Assembly: GCA_902786665.1 (NCBI GenBank)
Contig: CADADN010000015.1
Location: 1-59,277 of the forward strand
DNA: 59,277 nucleotides
Direction: 5' to 3'
Source: an uncultured Prevotellaceae bacterium
GTDB taxonomy: Bacteria; Bacteroidota; Bacteroidia; Bacteroidales; Bacteroidaceae
This document shows positions 27,646 through 35,814 of this stretch, piece by piece. Both the position numbers and the translations under genes were made by a program. The stretch's first letter is position 1. The number at the start of each line of letters is the position of its first letter. The notes beneath the pieces are model-generated. The model had not been told where the DNA came from. It worked only from the letters and a program-made list of their open reading frames with translations, and did no database searches.

Positions 27646-28890
27646 TTTGCTGTTGTCGAGCAGTCTTTTGCTGAGGTGCCTGATGGGGTACCACACGGCT
27701 ATCCATCCCACGGCGATGACGGTGATGAAGATGAGTGCGACGTCGGAGAAATGCACGCTCACGGGGTAGGCATCGACGATGAATGAGCCGCTGCTGTTGC
27801 CCAAGGCCACCAGTCCGAAGCGTTGTTGCATCCAACAGAGCAGCAGTCCCAGCAGGATGCCGAGGATGGCTCCTCCAAGTGTGATGAGGCGTCCTTCGAA
27901 GAGGAATATCTTTGAAATCTGCTTGTTGGAGGCTCCCAAGTTGCGCAGGGTGACCACATCCTCTTTCTTGTCGATGATGAGCATCGAGAGCGAGCCGATG
28001 ATGTTGAAACTGGCCACCATGAGGATGAAAGTGAGAAACACGTATGCGATGAATTTCTCTATGCGCATGATTTTGTAGGTGTCGGCTTGCTGCTCATAGC
28101 GGTCTTCCACCAGGTATTTGTCACCAGCCAACTTTTTCATCTGCTTTTTCACACCATCGAAGTCGGAACCTGGCTTCAGGCGAAGTTCCAGCGAGGAAAG
28201 CATGCCTTGCTGGCCGAAGAGGTTGCGTGCGAAGGCGATGGAGGTGATGATGTAGTTTGCGTCATATTTCGACTGGTTCATATTGAACATGTTGCCGGTG
28301 GAGAGCAAGGAGTCTTCCACAAAGGCGGCCTCGGGATTGGTCATGTCGAGTTGCCCTTCGCGTTCCGGGGCATAGATGTGCAGATAGTCGGGCCACCCGG
28401 TGGTGCCTTTCAACAGCGTTTGCGTCAAACGGGCGCCGGGGATGCCGAACTCAAGGTTGGCGGCATGCAGGTCGACTACGGCACCTTTGTCGGGAATGAG
28501 GATTTCGCTGAAATGAGTCAGTTGGTTGAAATTGTCCTCAACACCTTTTATCATCACCATGGCCTGACGGTCGTCATAGATGGCAAGGGCCTGGTCCTCC
28601 ACGCATTCCATGGCGATATCCACCTCTGGCAGGTTCTTGATCTGGGTGAGGATGGGGTCGTCGCTGGGAGCGGTCTTTCCCTTGGCGGGAGTCACCTTGA
28701 GCTGTGGGTCGAAAGAAGTGAAGAAAGTGGCCACAAGGTCGTGGAAGCCATTGAAGACACTCAGCGTCACCACCATGGCCATGGTGGCGATGGCCACACC
28801 CAGCACCGAGATGGCACTGATGAGGTTGATGGCGTGTGTGCTCTTCTTGGAGAAGAGGTATCGTCGTGCGATATAGAAGGGAAAATTCAT
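27637..28890 (-). CDS. FtsX-like ABC transporter permease (LolC/LolE family)
   Basis: A 417-residue inner-membrane protein. The start MNFPFYIARRYLFSKKSTHA and AINLISAISVLGVAIATMAM are typical of LolC/E-type permeases: one span, a large periplasmic MacB-like domain (about 45-265), then three spans with FIVASFN-type and FLFEGRLITLGGAILGILLG motifs. With a LolD-type ATPase (not in this window) it would release lipoproteins from the inner membrane. It is downstream of rbfA with a 3-bp gap, a common Bacteroidota arrangement. The C terminus reaches into the repeat array. Confidence 0.88.
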   Translation of the reverse strand: MNFPFYIARRYLFSKKSTHAINLISAISVLGVAIATMAMVVTLSVFNGFHDLVATFFTSFDPQLKVTPAKGKTAPSDDPILTQIKNLPEVDIAMECVEDQALAIYDDRQAMVMIKGVEDNFNQLTHFSEILIPDKGAVVDLHAANLEFGIPGARLTQTLLKGTTGWPDYLHIYAPEREGQLDMTNPEAAFVEDSLLSTGNMFNMNQSKYDANYIITSIAFARNLFGQQGMLSSLELRLKPGSDFDGVKKQMKKLAGDKYLVEDRYEQQADTYKIMRIEKFIAYVFLTFILMVASFNIIGSLSMLIIDKKEDVVTLRNLGASNKQISKIFLFEGRLITLGGAILGILLGLLLCWMQQRFGLVALGNSSGSFIVDAYPVSVHFSDVALIFITVIAVGWIAVWYPIRHLSKRLLDNSKEE

Positions 28891-28893
28891 TCC

Positions 28894-29229
28894 TTATTTC
28901 TTCAGCAGTTCGTCGATGTGGTCGATGTAGTCGAGTGAGTCGTCGATGAAGAAGCGCAGCTCGGGGATGATGCGCAGTTGGTTGCGCACGCGGGTGCCCA
29001 GTTCATACCTGATGGTTTTCACGTTGGCGTTCACATTGCCGATGATTTCCTCTCCTTTTTCCGAGGGGAAGATGCTCAGGTAGGCCGTGCAGACACTCAT
29101 ATCGGGCGAGATGCGGCAGCGTGTCACGCTCACCATCACCCCGTGCATCATGCGCGTTTGCGACTGGAATATCAGGCTGAGTTCCTTCTGCAACAGTCGT
29201 GCGATGCGGTTTTGTCTTGTCTCTTGCAT
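28894..29229 (-). CDS. rbfA: Ribosome-binding factor A
   Basis: A 111-residue KH-fold protein: ETRQNRIARLLQKELSLIFQ at the N terminus, then VSVTRCRISPDMSVCTAYLS (family KVSPDLR-type strand) and LRIIPELRFFIDDSLDYIDH (usual RxxPxLxFxxDxS). It helps 30S maturation and 16S 5'-end processing. It is co-transcribed with the permease gene that follows. Length is normal. Confidence 0.93.
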   Translation of the reverse strand: MQETRQNRIARLLQKELSLIFQSQTRMMHGVMVSVTRCRISPDMSVCTAYLSIFPSEKGEEIIGNVNANVKTIRYELGTRVRNQLRIIPELRFFIDDSLDYIDHIDELLKK

Positions 29230-29251
29230 ATGTCTTTACTCTTTCTTTTTT

Positions 29252-29323
29252 TATGGTTTTTATAGTTCCTATAGTTTCTATAGTTTCTATAGTCACTATA
29301 GTTTCTATGGTCTTTATGGTTTA
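29252..29323. repeat. 9-nt tandem repeat phased on TATAG/TATGG
   Basis: TAT(A/G)G begins at 29252, 29261, 29270, 29279, 29288, 29297, 29306 and 29315: eight units, exact 9-nt period. It fills the gap between the O-methyltransferase stop and rbfA. Confidence 0.85.
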
Positions 29324-29959
29324 TAGTTTTCTGATGAGTGTGAGGCCGTCGCGCAGGGGTAGGATGACTTGCTCCACGCGTTGGTCCGACGACACATGGT
29401 CGTTGAAAGCCAGGATGCCCCGTGTCTGGGCGTCGCCGTCATAGGCGGAATCCACCACGTGACCGTCCCATAGCGTGTTGTCGGCGAGGATGAATCCACC
29501 GGGACGGGTCACCTGGAGGGCCATCTCGTAGGCTTGGATGTAGGTGCGCTTGTCGCCGTCGAGGAACACCATGTCGAACAGGATGCCCAGCTTGGGGGCC
29601 TCGGTGATGGCGTCGCCGATGAAGAATGCTATGCGCTCAGCCACGGGGGAGTTCTCTATCCAAGGCCGCGTGAAGTCTTCCAACTCATCGTCGATTTCAA
29701 AGGTGTACACCTTGCCGCCTGCCTCCAGGCCTTCGGCCATGCAGATGGCGCTATAGCCGCTGAAGGTGCCGATTTCGAGGATGTGTTGAGGACGTATCAT
29801 CTGCACGAGCATCTTCAGCAACCTTCCTTGCAGATGACCGCTGGCCATGCGTCCTGCCAGCAGGTGGATGTTGGTGGCCCGCCACAAGCGGTGCAGGTAT
29901 TCGCCCTCCGGTTCGATATGGTCGAGGACATAGTCCTCCAGGCGTTGGCTGTCGTTCAT
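29321..29959 (-). CDS. Class I SAM-dependent O-methyltransferase
   Basis: A 212-residue protein of the caffeoyl-CoA/catechol-type methyltransferase family: ILEIGTFSGYSAICMAEGL (SAM motif I), VYTFEIDDELEDF (acidic ribose-binding residue), DMVFLDGDKRTYIQAYEMAL (metal site) and GGFILADNTLWDGHVVD. The natural substrate is not evident. Its ATG (29959) overlaps the aroQ stop (ATGA), so the pair is co-translated; the same pairing appears in other Bacteroidales to my knowledge. Confidence 0.88.
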   Translation of the reverse strand: MNDSQRLEDYVLDHIEPEGEYLHRLWRATNIHLLAGRMASGHLQGRLLKMLVQMIRPQHILEIGTFSGYSAICMAEGLEAGGKVYTFEIDDELEDFTRPWIENSPVAERIAFFIGDAITEAPKLGILFDMVFLDGDKRTYIQAYEMALQVTRPGGFILADNTLWDGHVVDSAYDGDAQTRGILAFNDHVSSDQRVEQVILPLRDGLTLIRKL

Positions 29960-30381
29960 TGCTTCATTGCGATGAGGGCCTCCAATGCCAGCCGGTAGGA
30001 GTCGAGGCCGAAGCCGCAGATGACACCGGTGCATGCGCTGCTGATCATGGAATGGTGGCGGAACTCCTCGCGCTTGTGCACGTTGGAGATGTGCACCTCC
30101 ACCACCGGTGTCTTGAGGGCGCGGATGCAGTCGTGCAACGCCACGCTGGTGTGTGTGTAGGCACCCGCGTTGAGGATGATGCCGTCGAAGTCGAAGCCCA
30201 CGGCCTGCATCTTGTCAATCAACTTCCCCTCGATGTTGCTCTGGTAGTAGTCGATTTCCACATCGGGATAACGGGTGCGCAGCAGAGGGAGATAGGTCTC
30301 AAAGGAGTCGCTCCCATAGATGCCTGGTTCGCGCACGCCCAACAGGTTCAGATTGGGGCCGTTGACGATTTGTATTCTCAT
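29956..30381 (-). CDS. aroQ: Type II 3-dehydroquinate dehydratase
   Basis: A 141-residue shikimate-pathway enzyme: MRIQIVNGPNLNLLGVREPG (active-site Asn and Arg region, with GIYG), FDGIILNAGAYTHTSVALHD, VEVHISNVHKREEFRHHSMI (catalytic His, Arg) and GVICGFGLDSYRLAL. It converts 3-dehydroquinate to 3-dehydroshikimate. It is first gene of a two-gene operon, with its promoter at 30445-30452 overlapping the divergent xerD promoter zone. Confidence 0.95.
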   Translation of the reverse strand: MRIQIVNGPNLNLLGVREPGIYGSDSFETYLPLLRTRYPDVEIDYYQSNIEGKLIDKMQAVGFDFDGIILNAGAYTHTSVALHDCIRALKTPVVEVHISNVHKREEFRHHSMISSACTGVICGFGLDSYRLALEALIAMKQ

Positions 30382-30398
30382 ATTTCGGGAATTATTGT

Positions 30399-30452
30399 TA
30401 TCTTTGCACACGAGTTGTCCTTTCCGACTTGAAGGATGACGGCGCAAAATTA
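30399..30452. promoter_or_regulatory. Overlapping divergent promoters of aroQ and xerD
   Basis: Plus strand TATCTTTG (30399-30406) points to xerD. Minus strand TAATTTTG (30452-30445) points to aroQ. The two would face each other across 40 bp, so the transcripts overlap at their 5' ends. Confidence 0.55.
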
Positions 30453-30461
30453 CTCAAAAAA

Positions 30462-31373
30462 ATGGAAACCGACAAGAAAAGCGAGACTAATGTTGTGAGG
30501 GCATACCGTCGTTACTTGCGCTTGCAGCGCAATATGTCGCCCAATACTCTCGACGCCTATATGCGCGACTTGCAGAAGTTGATGACCTATCTCCAGGGTG
30601 AGGACATGGCTTTGGAGGATGCCACTCTCGACGACCTGCGCCATTTCGCTGCTGGGTTGCACGATATCGGCATTGGGCCTCGCTCGCAGTGCCGCATCCT
30701 CAGCGGCGTGCGCTCCTTCTACCGCTTCCTCCTCATCGACCGACGCATAGAGAGCGACCCCACCGAACTATTGGAGTCGCCGCAATTGGGCGACCACTTG
30801 CCGGAAGTGCTTTCCACCATCGAAGTGGACCGCATGGAGGAGGTCATCGACCTCTCCAAGTGGGAGGGACACCGCAACCGCGCCATCATCGAGGTGCTGT
30901 TCAGCTGTGGACTGAGGGTGACAGAGTTGGTCACCCTGCGACTCTCGCAGCTCTACCTCGACGAAGGATATGTGCGGGTGATGGGGAAGGGGAGCAAGGA
31001 GCGTCTCGTGCCCATCTCTCAACGTGCCATCAACGAGTTGGCATTGTGGTTCGACAGCCGTTGCCACATGGACATCAAGCCGGGCGAGGAGGACTATGTC
31101 TTCCTCAACCGCCGTGGCGCGCACCTCACGCGCACCATGGTGCTCATCATCATCAAGAAGGCGGCCGTGGATGCCGGCATCAAGAAAACCGTCAGCCCCC
31201 ACACCTTGAGACACTCCTTTGCCACCGCGTTGCTGGAGGGCGGAGCCGACTTGAGGGCCATTCAGGCCATGCTCGGCCATGAGAGCATCGGCACGACCGA
31301 AATATACACCCACATCGACATGACCACCCTCCGACAACAAATCCTTGACCACCATCCGAGGAACATCAGGTGA
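30462..31373 (+). CDS. xerD: Tyrosine recombinase XerD-like
   Basis: A 303-residue recombinase. The N-terminal SAM-like domain has AYRRYLRLQRNMSPNTLDAY; the catalytic domain has CGLRVTELVTLRLSQL (first Arg), the beta-hairpin VMGKGSKERLVPIS, HTLRHSFATALLEGGADLRA (His, Arg), MLGHESIGTTEIYTH (His, Tyr). It acts with a partner on dif to resolve chromosome dimers. The ATG at 30462 is used rather than the in-frame TTG at 30429. Complete, in contrast to the broken integrase at 2117-2653. Confidence 0.9.
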   Translation: METDKKSETNVVRAYRRYLRLQRNMSPNTLDAYMRDLQKLMTYLQGEDMALEDATLDDLRHFAAGLHDIGIGPRSQCRILSGVRSFYRFLLIDRRIESDPTELLESPQLGDHLPEVLSTIEVDRMEEVIDLSKWEGHRNRAIIEVLFSCGLRVTELVTLRLSQLYLDEGYVRVMGKGSKERLVPISQRAINELALWFDSRCHMDIKPGEEDYVFLNRRGAHLTRTMVLIIIKKAAVDAGIKKTVSPHTLRHSFATALLEGGADLRAIQAMLGHESIGTTEIYTHIDMTTLRQQILDHHPRNIR

Positions 31374-31393
31374 GGCATAAATTTTACTTGTTT

Positions 31394-31427
31394 TTTGCTC
31401 AAAACCCCTTTTTTTCCACTATCTTTG
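31394..31427 (+). promoter_or_regulatory. Promoter of the DUF2851 gene
   Basis: TTTG (31394-31397) and TATCTTTG (31420-31427); the 22-nt spacer is slightly long. Confidence 0.5.
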
Positions 31428-31450
31428 CAAGTCAAAACAAAACCTCTTCT

Positions 31451-32752
31451 ATGGAAGCATTGCTGCATTACTGCTGGAAACACCGGCTGTTCCCCTTGGG
31501 GACACTGGAAACCACCGACCACAAGGTGGTGGAGGTGCTCGACCCTGGACTGCACAACCACCACGCCGGCCCCGACTTCTTCAACGCCAAGGTGAAGTTG
31601 GACGGTACGTTGTGGGTGGGCAATGTGGAAATACACGACAAGGCAAGCGACTGGTACGCCCATGGTCACGATCACGACGCCGCCTATGACAACGTGGTGC
31701 TCCATGTCTGCGGGGTGGTCGATGCCGTGGTGACCACGCACAACGGCATCGTGCTGCCACAGATGCAGTTGAGCGTCCCCAAGGTGGTGGAGGACAACTA
31801 CCAGCAGTTGGTCACTACCGACCATTACCCCCCTTGCTACCAGGTCATCCCCAACCTCTCAAGGCTCAAGGTGCACAGTTGGATGAGCGCCTTGCAGACG
31901 GAGCGTCTGGAGCAGAAGACCCAGGCCATCCGCCAGCGGGTGACACTCTGCGACGGGTCGTGGGAGGATGGCTATTTCGTCACCCTGGCACGCAACTACG
32001 GATTCGGCGTCAACGGCGACGCTTTCGAGGCATGGGCCCAGAGCATACCGCTGCACGCCGTGGACCATCACCGCGACGACCTCTTCCAGGTGGAGGCCAT
32101 CTTCATGGGGCAGGCGGGACTGCTCGATATGGAAGCGGTGCCCGAACGCTACCGCGAAGCGGCCATCCAGGAAGGTTACTTCACACGACTTGCCAACGAA
32201 TACGCCTACCTCAGGCACAAGTTCTCGCTTACCCCCATCCATTACAAGAGATGGAAATTCCTGAAGATGAGGCCGCAGAACTTCCCCCACATCCGCATCG
32301 CCCAACTGGCGCGGCTTTACCACTCACGCACGGCAGGACTGAGCCAGTTGGTGGAATGCCGCACGGTGAAGGAACTCCAAGAGGCTCTCGCTACAGGCGT
32401 CACCTCCTATTGGGAGACTCATTACGTCTTTGGCAGTGAGAGTGCGAAGAACATGAAGCGCTTGTCGGCCGTCTCCCTCAACCTTCTGATGATCAACACC
32501 GCCATACCCATGCTTTTCGCCTACGGGCGATACAAGGGCGACGAGCAACTCTGCGACAGGGCTTTCGAACTCTTGGAACAGCTCAAGGCTGAGGACAACA
32601 ACATTGTGAGGATGTGGAAGGAGTGCAGCCTGCCGGTGGAGAACGCCGGAGACAGCCAGGCTCTCATTCAACTCAAAAAGGAATACTGCGACAAGAAGGA
32701 CTGCTTGCGCTGCCGATTCGGGTATGAGTACTTGAAGAAGATTGAAGATTGA
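31451..32752 (+). CDS. DUF2851 family protein
   Basis: A 433-residue protein of a family nearly confined to Bacteroidota. It starts MEALLHYCWKHRLFPLGTLE, with PGLHNHHAGPDFFNAKVKLD, GNVEIHDKASDWYAHGHDHD and AYDNVVLHVCG; the conserved His/Asp/Glu pattern suggests a metal or nuclease-like site but no activity is established to my knowledge. The C terminus has CDKKDCLRCRFGYEYLKK, a small Cys cluster. The ATG at 31451 follows a promoter. A GATTGAA repeat begins right at the stop codon. Confidence 0.85.
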   Translation: MEALLHYCWKHRLFPLGTLETTDHKVVEVLDPGLHNHHAGPDFFNAKVKLDGTLWVGNVEIHDKASDWYAHGHDHDAAYDNVVLHVCGVVDAVVTTHNGIVLPQMQLSVPKVVEDNYQQLVTTDHYPPCYQVIPNLSRLKVHSWMSALQTERLEQKTQAIRQRVTLCDGSWEDGYFVTLARNYGFGVNGDAFEAWAQSIPLHAVDHHRDDLFQVEAIFMGQAGLLDMEAVPERYREAAIQEGYFTRLANEYAYLRHKFSLTPIHYKRWKFLKMRPQNFPHIRIAQLARLYHSRTAGLSQLVECRTVKELQEALATGVTSYWETHYVFGSESAKNMKRLSAVSLNLLMINTAIPMLFAYGRYKGDEQLCDRAFELLEQLKAEDNNIVRMWKECSLPVENAGDSQALIQLKKEYCDKKDCLRCRFGYEYLKKIED

Positions 32753-32804
32753 AGATTGAAGATTGAAGATTGAAAATTGAAGATTGAAGATTGAAGATTG
32801 AAAA
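32739..32804. repeat. 7-nt tandem repeat GATTGAA
   Basis: About nine units of GATTGAA/AATTGAA in a row, running from the last codons of the DUF2851 gene. Similar tracts lie at 35438-35470, 35548-35575, 35652-35682 and 36755-36772; 57627-57740 holds a related complementary type. Confidence 0.85.
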
Positions 32805-32828
32805 TTGGTGCTCACCTTCCCCCGAAGT

Positions 32829-32877
32829 CGTAGGGGCGGGTCTTGTGCCCGCCCGCTTATGGGTCTTGTGCCCGCCC
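32829..32877. repeat. GC-rich palindromic repeat (copy also at 55713-55739)
   Basis: GGGCGGG and CCCGCCC arms around TCTTGTG. 32829-32855 is a perfect 27-bp reverse complement of 55713-55739; a second, partial copy follows at 32861-32877. Confidence 0.85.
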
Positions 32878-32900
32878 TAAAAAAGAACATAACCCCACTT

Positions 32901-33305
32901 ATGAAATATATCTTTGAGACACAACTTGAAGTTCGCGACTATGAATGCGACATCGAGGGCATTGTCAACAATGCCAACTACTTGCATTATATAGAGCATA
33001 CGCGTCACCTCTTCCTCAAAAGTCTTGGCGTCAGTTTCGCCGAGATGCACGCCAAGGGAGTGGATGCCGTCGTGGCAAGGATGAGTATGCAGTTCAAGGT
33101 GCCCCTCAGGTGCGACGATATGATGAGGTCGTGCCTTTCATTGAAGAAGGAGGGCGTGCGCTATGTGTTCAACCAGGACCTCTACCGTGAGGCGGATGGA
33201 AAGTTGGCCTTCCGCGCCAAGGTGGAACTGGTGTGCATCGTCAATGGACAACTGGCTATGACCAGTCCCTATGACGAGGTGTTCAAGGATGTGCTACAAG
33301 AATAA
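32901..33305 (+). CDS. Acyl-CoA thioesterase, YbgC/4HBT type
   Basis: A 134-residue hot-dog fold protein: VRDYECDIEGIVNNANYLHY has the usual D-x-x-G-x-V-x-N-x-x-Y motif (here DIEGIVNNANY), followed by YIEHTRHLFL, and VNGQLAMTSPYDEVF near the end. The family cleaves acyl-CoA or acyl-ACP; here the substrate is unknown. It begins a plus-strand run with dprA (9-bp gap) and dusB. The ATG at 32901 is well placed after the palindromic repeat. Confidence 0.85.
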   Translation: MKYIFETQLEVRDYECDIEGIVNNANYLHYIEHTRHLFLKSLGVSFAEMHAKGVDAVVARMSMQFKVPLRCDDMMRSCLSLKKEGVRYVFNQDLYREADGKLAFRAKVELVCIVNGQLAMTSPYDEVFKDVLQE

Positions 33306-33314
33306 GACAAGGAA

Positions 33315-34448
33315 ATGGATTACAATGAGACCCTCAACGCGATGACCCTGGCAAGGCTCAGTTTCTACAACCTTGCCAGCATCATGCTGCTCTACCGGAA
33401 GGCGGGCAGCGCGACGGCCGTCATCGAGAACAGCAACAACATACGCGACATCATCCCCGATGCATCACAACGCTTGGTGGAACTGCTGAGCGACTGCCAT
33501 AAGATGAGGGGACGCGCCGAGGAGGAACTCGAGTTCGACCTTGCACATGGCATCAAACCTTTGGACATGGCCAATCCGGAATATCCTCATCGCCTTGCCG
33601 AGTGCGACGACGCACCTCTCGTGCTCTATTACAAGGGCAGCGCCAACCTCAATGCCACAAGGGTCGTCAACATCGTGGGGACGAGGAAATGCACGCCCTA
33701 CGGGATGGACCTCATACACAATTTCGTGAACAGCCTCGCTGCATCGTGCCCCGGCGTGCTCGTGATGAGCGGACTCGCCTATGGCGTCGACATATGCGCA
33801 CATAGGCAGGCGTTGGAAAGGGGGTTGGATACCGTCGGCGTGCTCGCCCATGGACTCGACGACCTATATCCCCACGCGCATAGGGCGACGGCGGTGAAGA
33901 TGCTCAAGCAAGGCGGGCTCCTCACCGAATTCATGACACGCACAAAGGCCGACAAAATCAACTTCGTCCGACGAAACCGCATCGTGGCGGGAATGTCCGA
34001 CGCTTGCATCCTCGTGGAGAGTGCAGCACATGGCGGAGGACTCATCACCGCCGACATCTCCCGCAGTTACAACCGCGAGGTCTTCGCCTTCCCGGGGCGT
34101 GTGGGAGACCCCTACTCCGAAGGTTGCAACAACCTCATACGCGACAATGGCGCCATGTTGCTCACCGATGCAGACGCCTTCTTGAAGGTCATGGGGTGGG
34201 AGGGTGACGCCTCACTCGCCAAGGCACGCAACGAGGGGATAGAGCGCACCTTCTTCCCACAGCTGTCACCCGAGGAGATGAAGGTGGTGAAGGTGCTGTC
34301 CGACAAAGGCGACATGCAACTCAACATGCTTGCTGTTCAGTCTGGCATTCAGGTCAACCAACTCGCTGCCGTGCTCTTCGAACTGGAAATGAAAGGCGTG
34401 GTGAGGAACCTTGCCGGAGGGATGTATCACCTGATGCCACAATTCTGA
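33315..34448 (+). CDS. dprA: DNA-processing protein DprA
   Basis: A 377-residue protein. The Rossmann-type domain has VVNIVGTRKCTPYGMDLIHN, VMSGLAYGVDICAHRQALER (GSxAxGID-type motif), NFVRRNRIVAGMSDACILVE and GGGLITADISRSYNREVFAF with PGRVGDPYSEGCNNLI. An N-terminal helical region and a C-terminal winged-helix (about 310-377) complete it. It loads RecA on incoming ssDNA during uptake. No other com genes are adjacent. Confidence 0.93.
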   Translation: MDYNETLNAMTLARLSFYNLASIMLLYRKAGSATAVIENSNNIRDIIPDASQRLVELLSDCHKMRGRAEEELEFDLAHGIKPLDMANPEYPHRLAECDDAPLVLYYKGSANLNATRVVNIVGTRKCTPYGMDLIHNFVNSLAASCPGVLVMSGLAYGVDICAHRQALERGLDTVGVLAHGLDDLYPHAHRATAVKMLKQGGLLTEFMTRTKADKINFVRRNRIVAGMSDACILVESAAHGGGLITADISRSYNREVFAFPGRVGDPYSEGCNNLIRDNGAMLLTDADAFLKVMGWEGDASLAKARNEGIERTFFPQLSPEEMKVVKVLSDKGDMQLNMLAVQSGIQVNQLAAVLFELEMKGVVRNLAGGMYHLMPQF

Positions 34449-34453
34449 CTCCG

Positions 34454-35449
34454 ATGAAAATAGGCAACATCACTTTCGAACCCATGCCCGTCTTCCTCGC
34501 ACCGATGGAAGATGTGACCGACATTGGCTTCCGCTTGCTCTGCAAACGCTTCGGTGCTTCGATGGTGTATACCGAGTTCGTCAGTGCCGAGGCACTGATA
34601 AGGTCGGTGAAATGCTCCATCGACAAACTCACCATACGCGACGAGGAGCGCCCCGTGGGCATACAACTCTACGGCCGTGACGTGGAGGCGATGGTCGAGG
34701 CGGCGAAAATCGTGGAACAGGTGCACCCCGACCTCATCGACCTCAACTTCGGTTGTCCTGTCAAGAAGGTGGCGGGGAAGGGCGCAGGGGCAGGGATGCT
34801 ACGCAACATCCCCTTGATGCTTGACATCACTCGAGAGGTGGTGAAGGCTGTCGACGTGCCGGTGACGGTGAAGACTCGTCTGGGATGGGATGCCGGCAGC
34901 ATCATCATCGGCGACCTCGCGGAGCAGTTGCAGGACTGCGGCATCAGTGCCCTCACCATACATGGACGTACGAGGTCGCAGATGTATACCGGCACCGCCG
35001 ACTGGGAACCCATCGCGGAGGTGAAGCGCAATCCCCGCATGCGCATACCCGTCATAGGCAATGGCGACATCACCTCGCCGGAGGAGGCTAAACGCGCCTT
35101 CGAACAATATGGCGTGGATGCCGTGATGGTGGGAAGAGCCACTTTTGGAAGACCGTGGATTTTCCGAGAAATCAGACGCTTCCTTGATGGCCTGGACCCC
35201 GACCCGGCGATGGACTTCTCATGGAAACTCGACGTGTTGGAGGAGCAGCTACGCATCAATGTGGAGCGCATAGACGAATACCGGGGCATCCTGCACACAC
35301 GCCGACACCTTGCCGCAAGTCCCATCTTCAAGGGCATTCCCAATTTCCGACCCACTCGCATCGCCATACTCAGGGCGGAGCGCATGGATGAGTTGATGGC
35401 CATCCTCGAGGAATTGAGGAAAAAACCACCAATATCAATTGAAAATTGA
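34454..35449 (+). CDS. dusB: tRNA-dihydrouridine synthase (DusB type)
   Basis: A 331-residue FMN enzyme: APMEDVTDIGFRLLCKRFGA at the N terminus, LNFGCPVKKVAGKGAGAGML (catalytic Cys), LTIHGRTRSQMYTGTADWEP, VIGNGDITSPEEAKRAFEQY and VMVGRATFGRPWIF (FMN phosphate site). It reduces uridines in tRNA. It lies 5 bp after dprA. The final codons (PPISIEN) run into the GATTGAA repeat, so the C terminus is set by repeat DNA. Confidence 0.93.
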   Translation: MKIGNITFEPMPVFLAPMEDVTDIGFRLLCKRFGASMVYTEFVSAEALIRSVKCSIDKLTIRDEERPVGIQLYGRDVEAMVEAAKIVEQVHPDLIDLNFGCPVKKVAGKGAGAGMLRNIPLMLDITREVVKAVDVPVTVKTRLGWDAGSIIIGDLAEQLQDCGISALTIHGRTRSQMYTGTADWEPIAEVKRNPRMRIPVIGNGDITSPEEAKRAFEQYGVDAVMVGRATFGRPWIFREIRRFLDGLDPDPAMDFSWKLDVLEEQLRINVERIDEYRGILHTRRHLAASPIFKGIPNFRPTRIAILRAERMDELMAILEELRKKPPISIEN

Positions 35450-35468
35450 AGATTGAAAATTGAAGATT

Positions 35469-35685
35469 GCATTTTTGGAGCAGCGAGAGCAGAGTGCAAG
35501 CTTGCTTGAACTCTGCCGAGTCGCGACAAAAATCAGCGAAGCTAAGATTGAAGATTGAAAATTGAAAATTGAAGATTGCATTTTTGGAGCAGCGAAAGCA
35601 GAGTCAAGCTTGCTTGAACCCTGCCGAGTCGCGACAAAAATCAGCGAAGCTAAGATTGAAGATTGAAGATTGAAAATTGAAGAAG
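35469..35685. repeat. Tandem duplication, 109-bp unit
   Basis: Two copies, 35469-35577 and 35578-35685, differ by a few bases and one deletion. Each has a GATTGAA tract and a block running from GCATTTTTGGAGCAGCGA to ATCAGCGAAGCTAAG, with CAAGCTTG in the centre. No gene in 35450-35772. Confidence 0.85.
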
Positions 35686-35772
35686 TTATCGACAATACTT
35701 CATTTAGAGAAGTTATAGGTAATAATTCCATATACATCGATGGCGATGGTAGGATTAATGTCGATGCCTCAT

Positions 35773-35780
35773 TATCTTTG
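35773..35780 (+). promoter_or_regulatory. ribF -7 box
   Basis: TATCTTTG matches TAnnTTTG, 34 bp before the ribF ATG; the -33 region is weak. Confidence 0.5.
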
Positions 35781-35814
35781 TTGTTTCTTTAACTTCTAAA
35801 AAGACTCTGTTTCA

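Noticed and set aside
28087-28938. 283-residue frame opposite the FtsX-like permease
   Set aside because: Antisense shadow: rich in Val/His/Gly from the complementary codons; the permease frame has clear family motifs.
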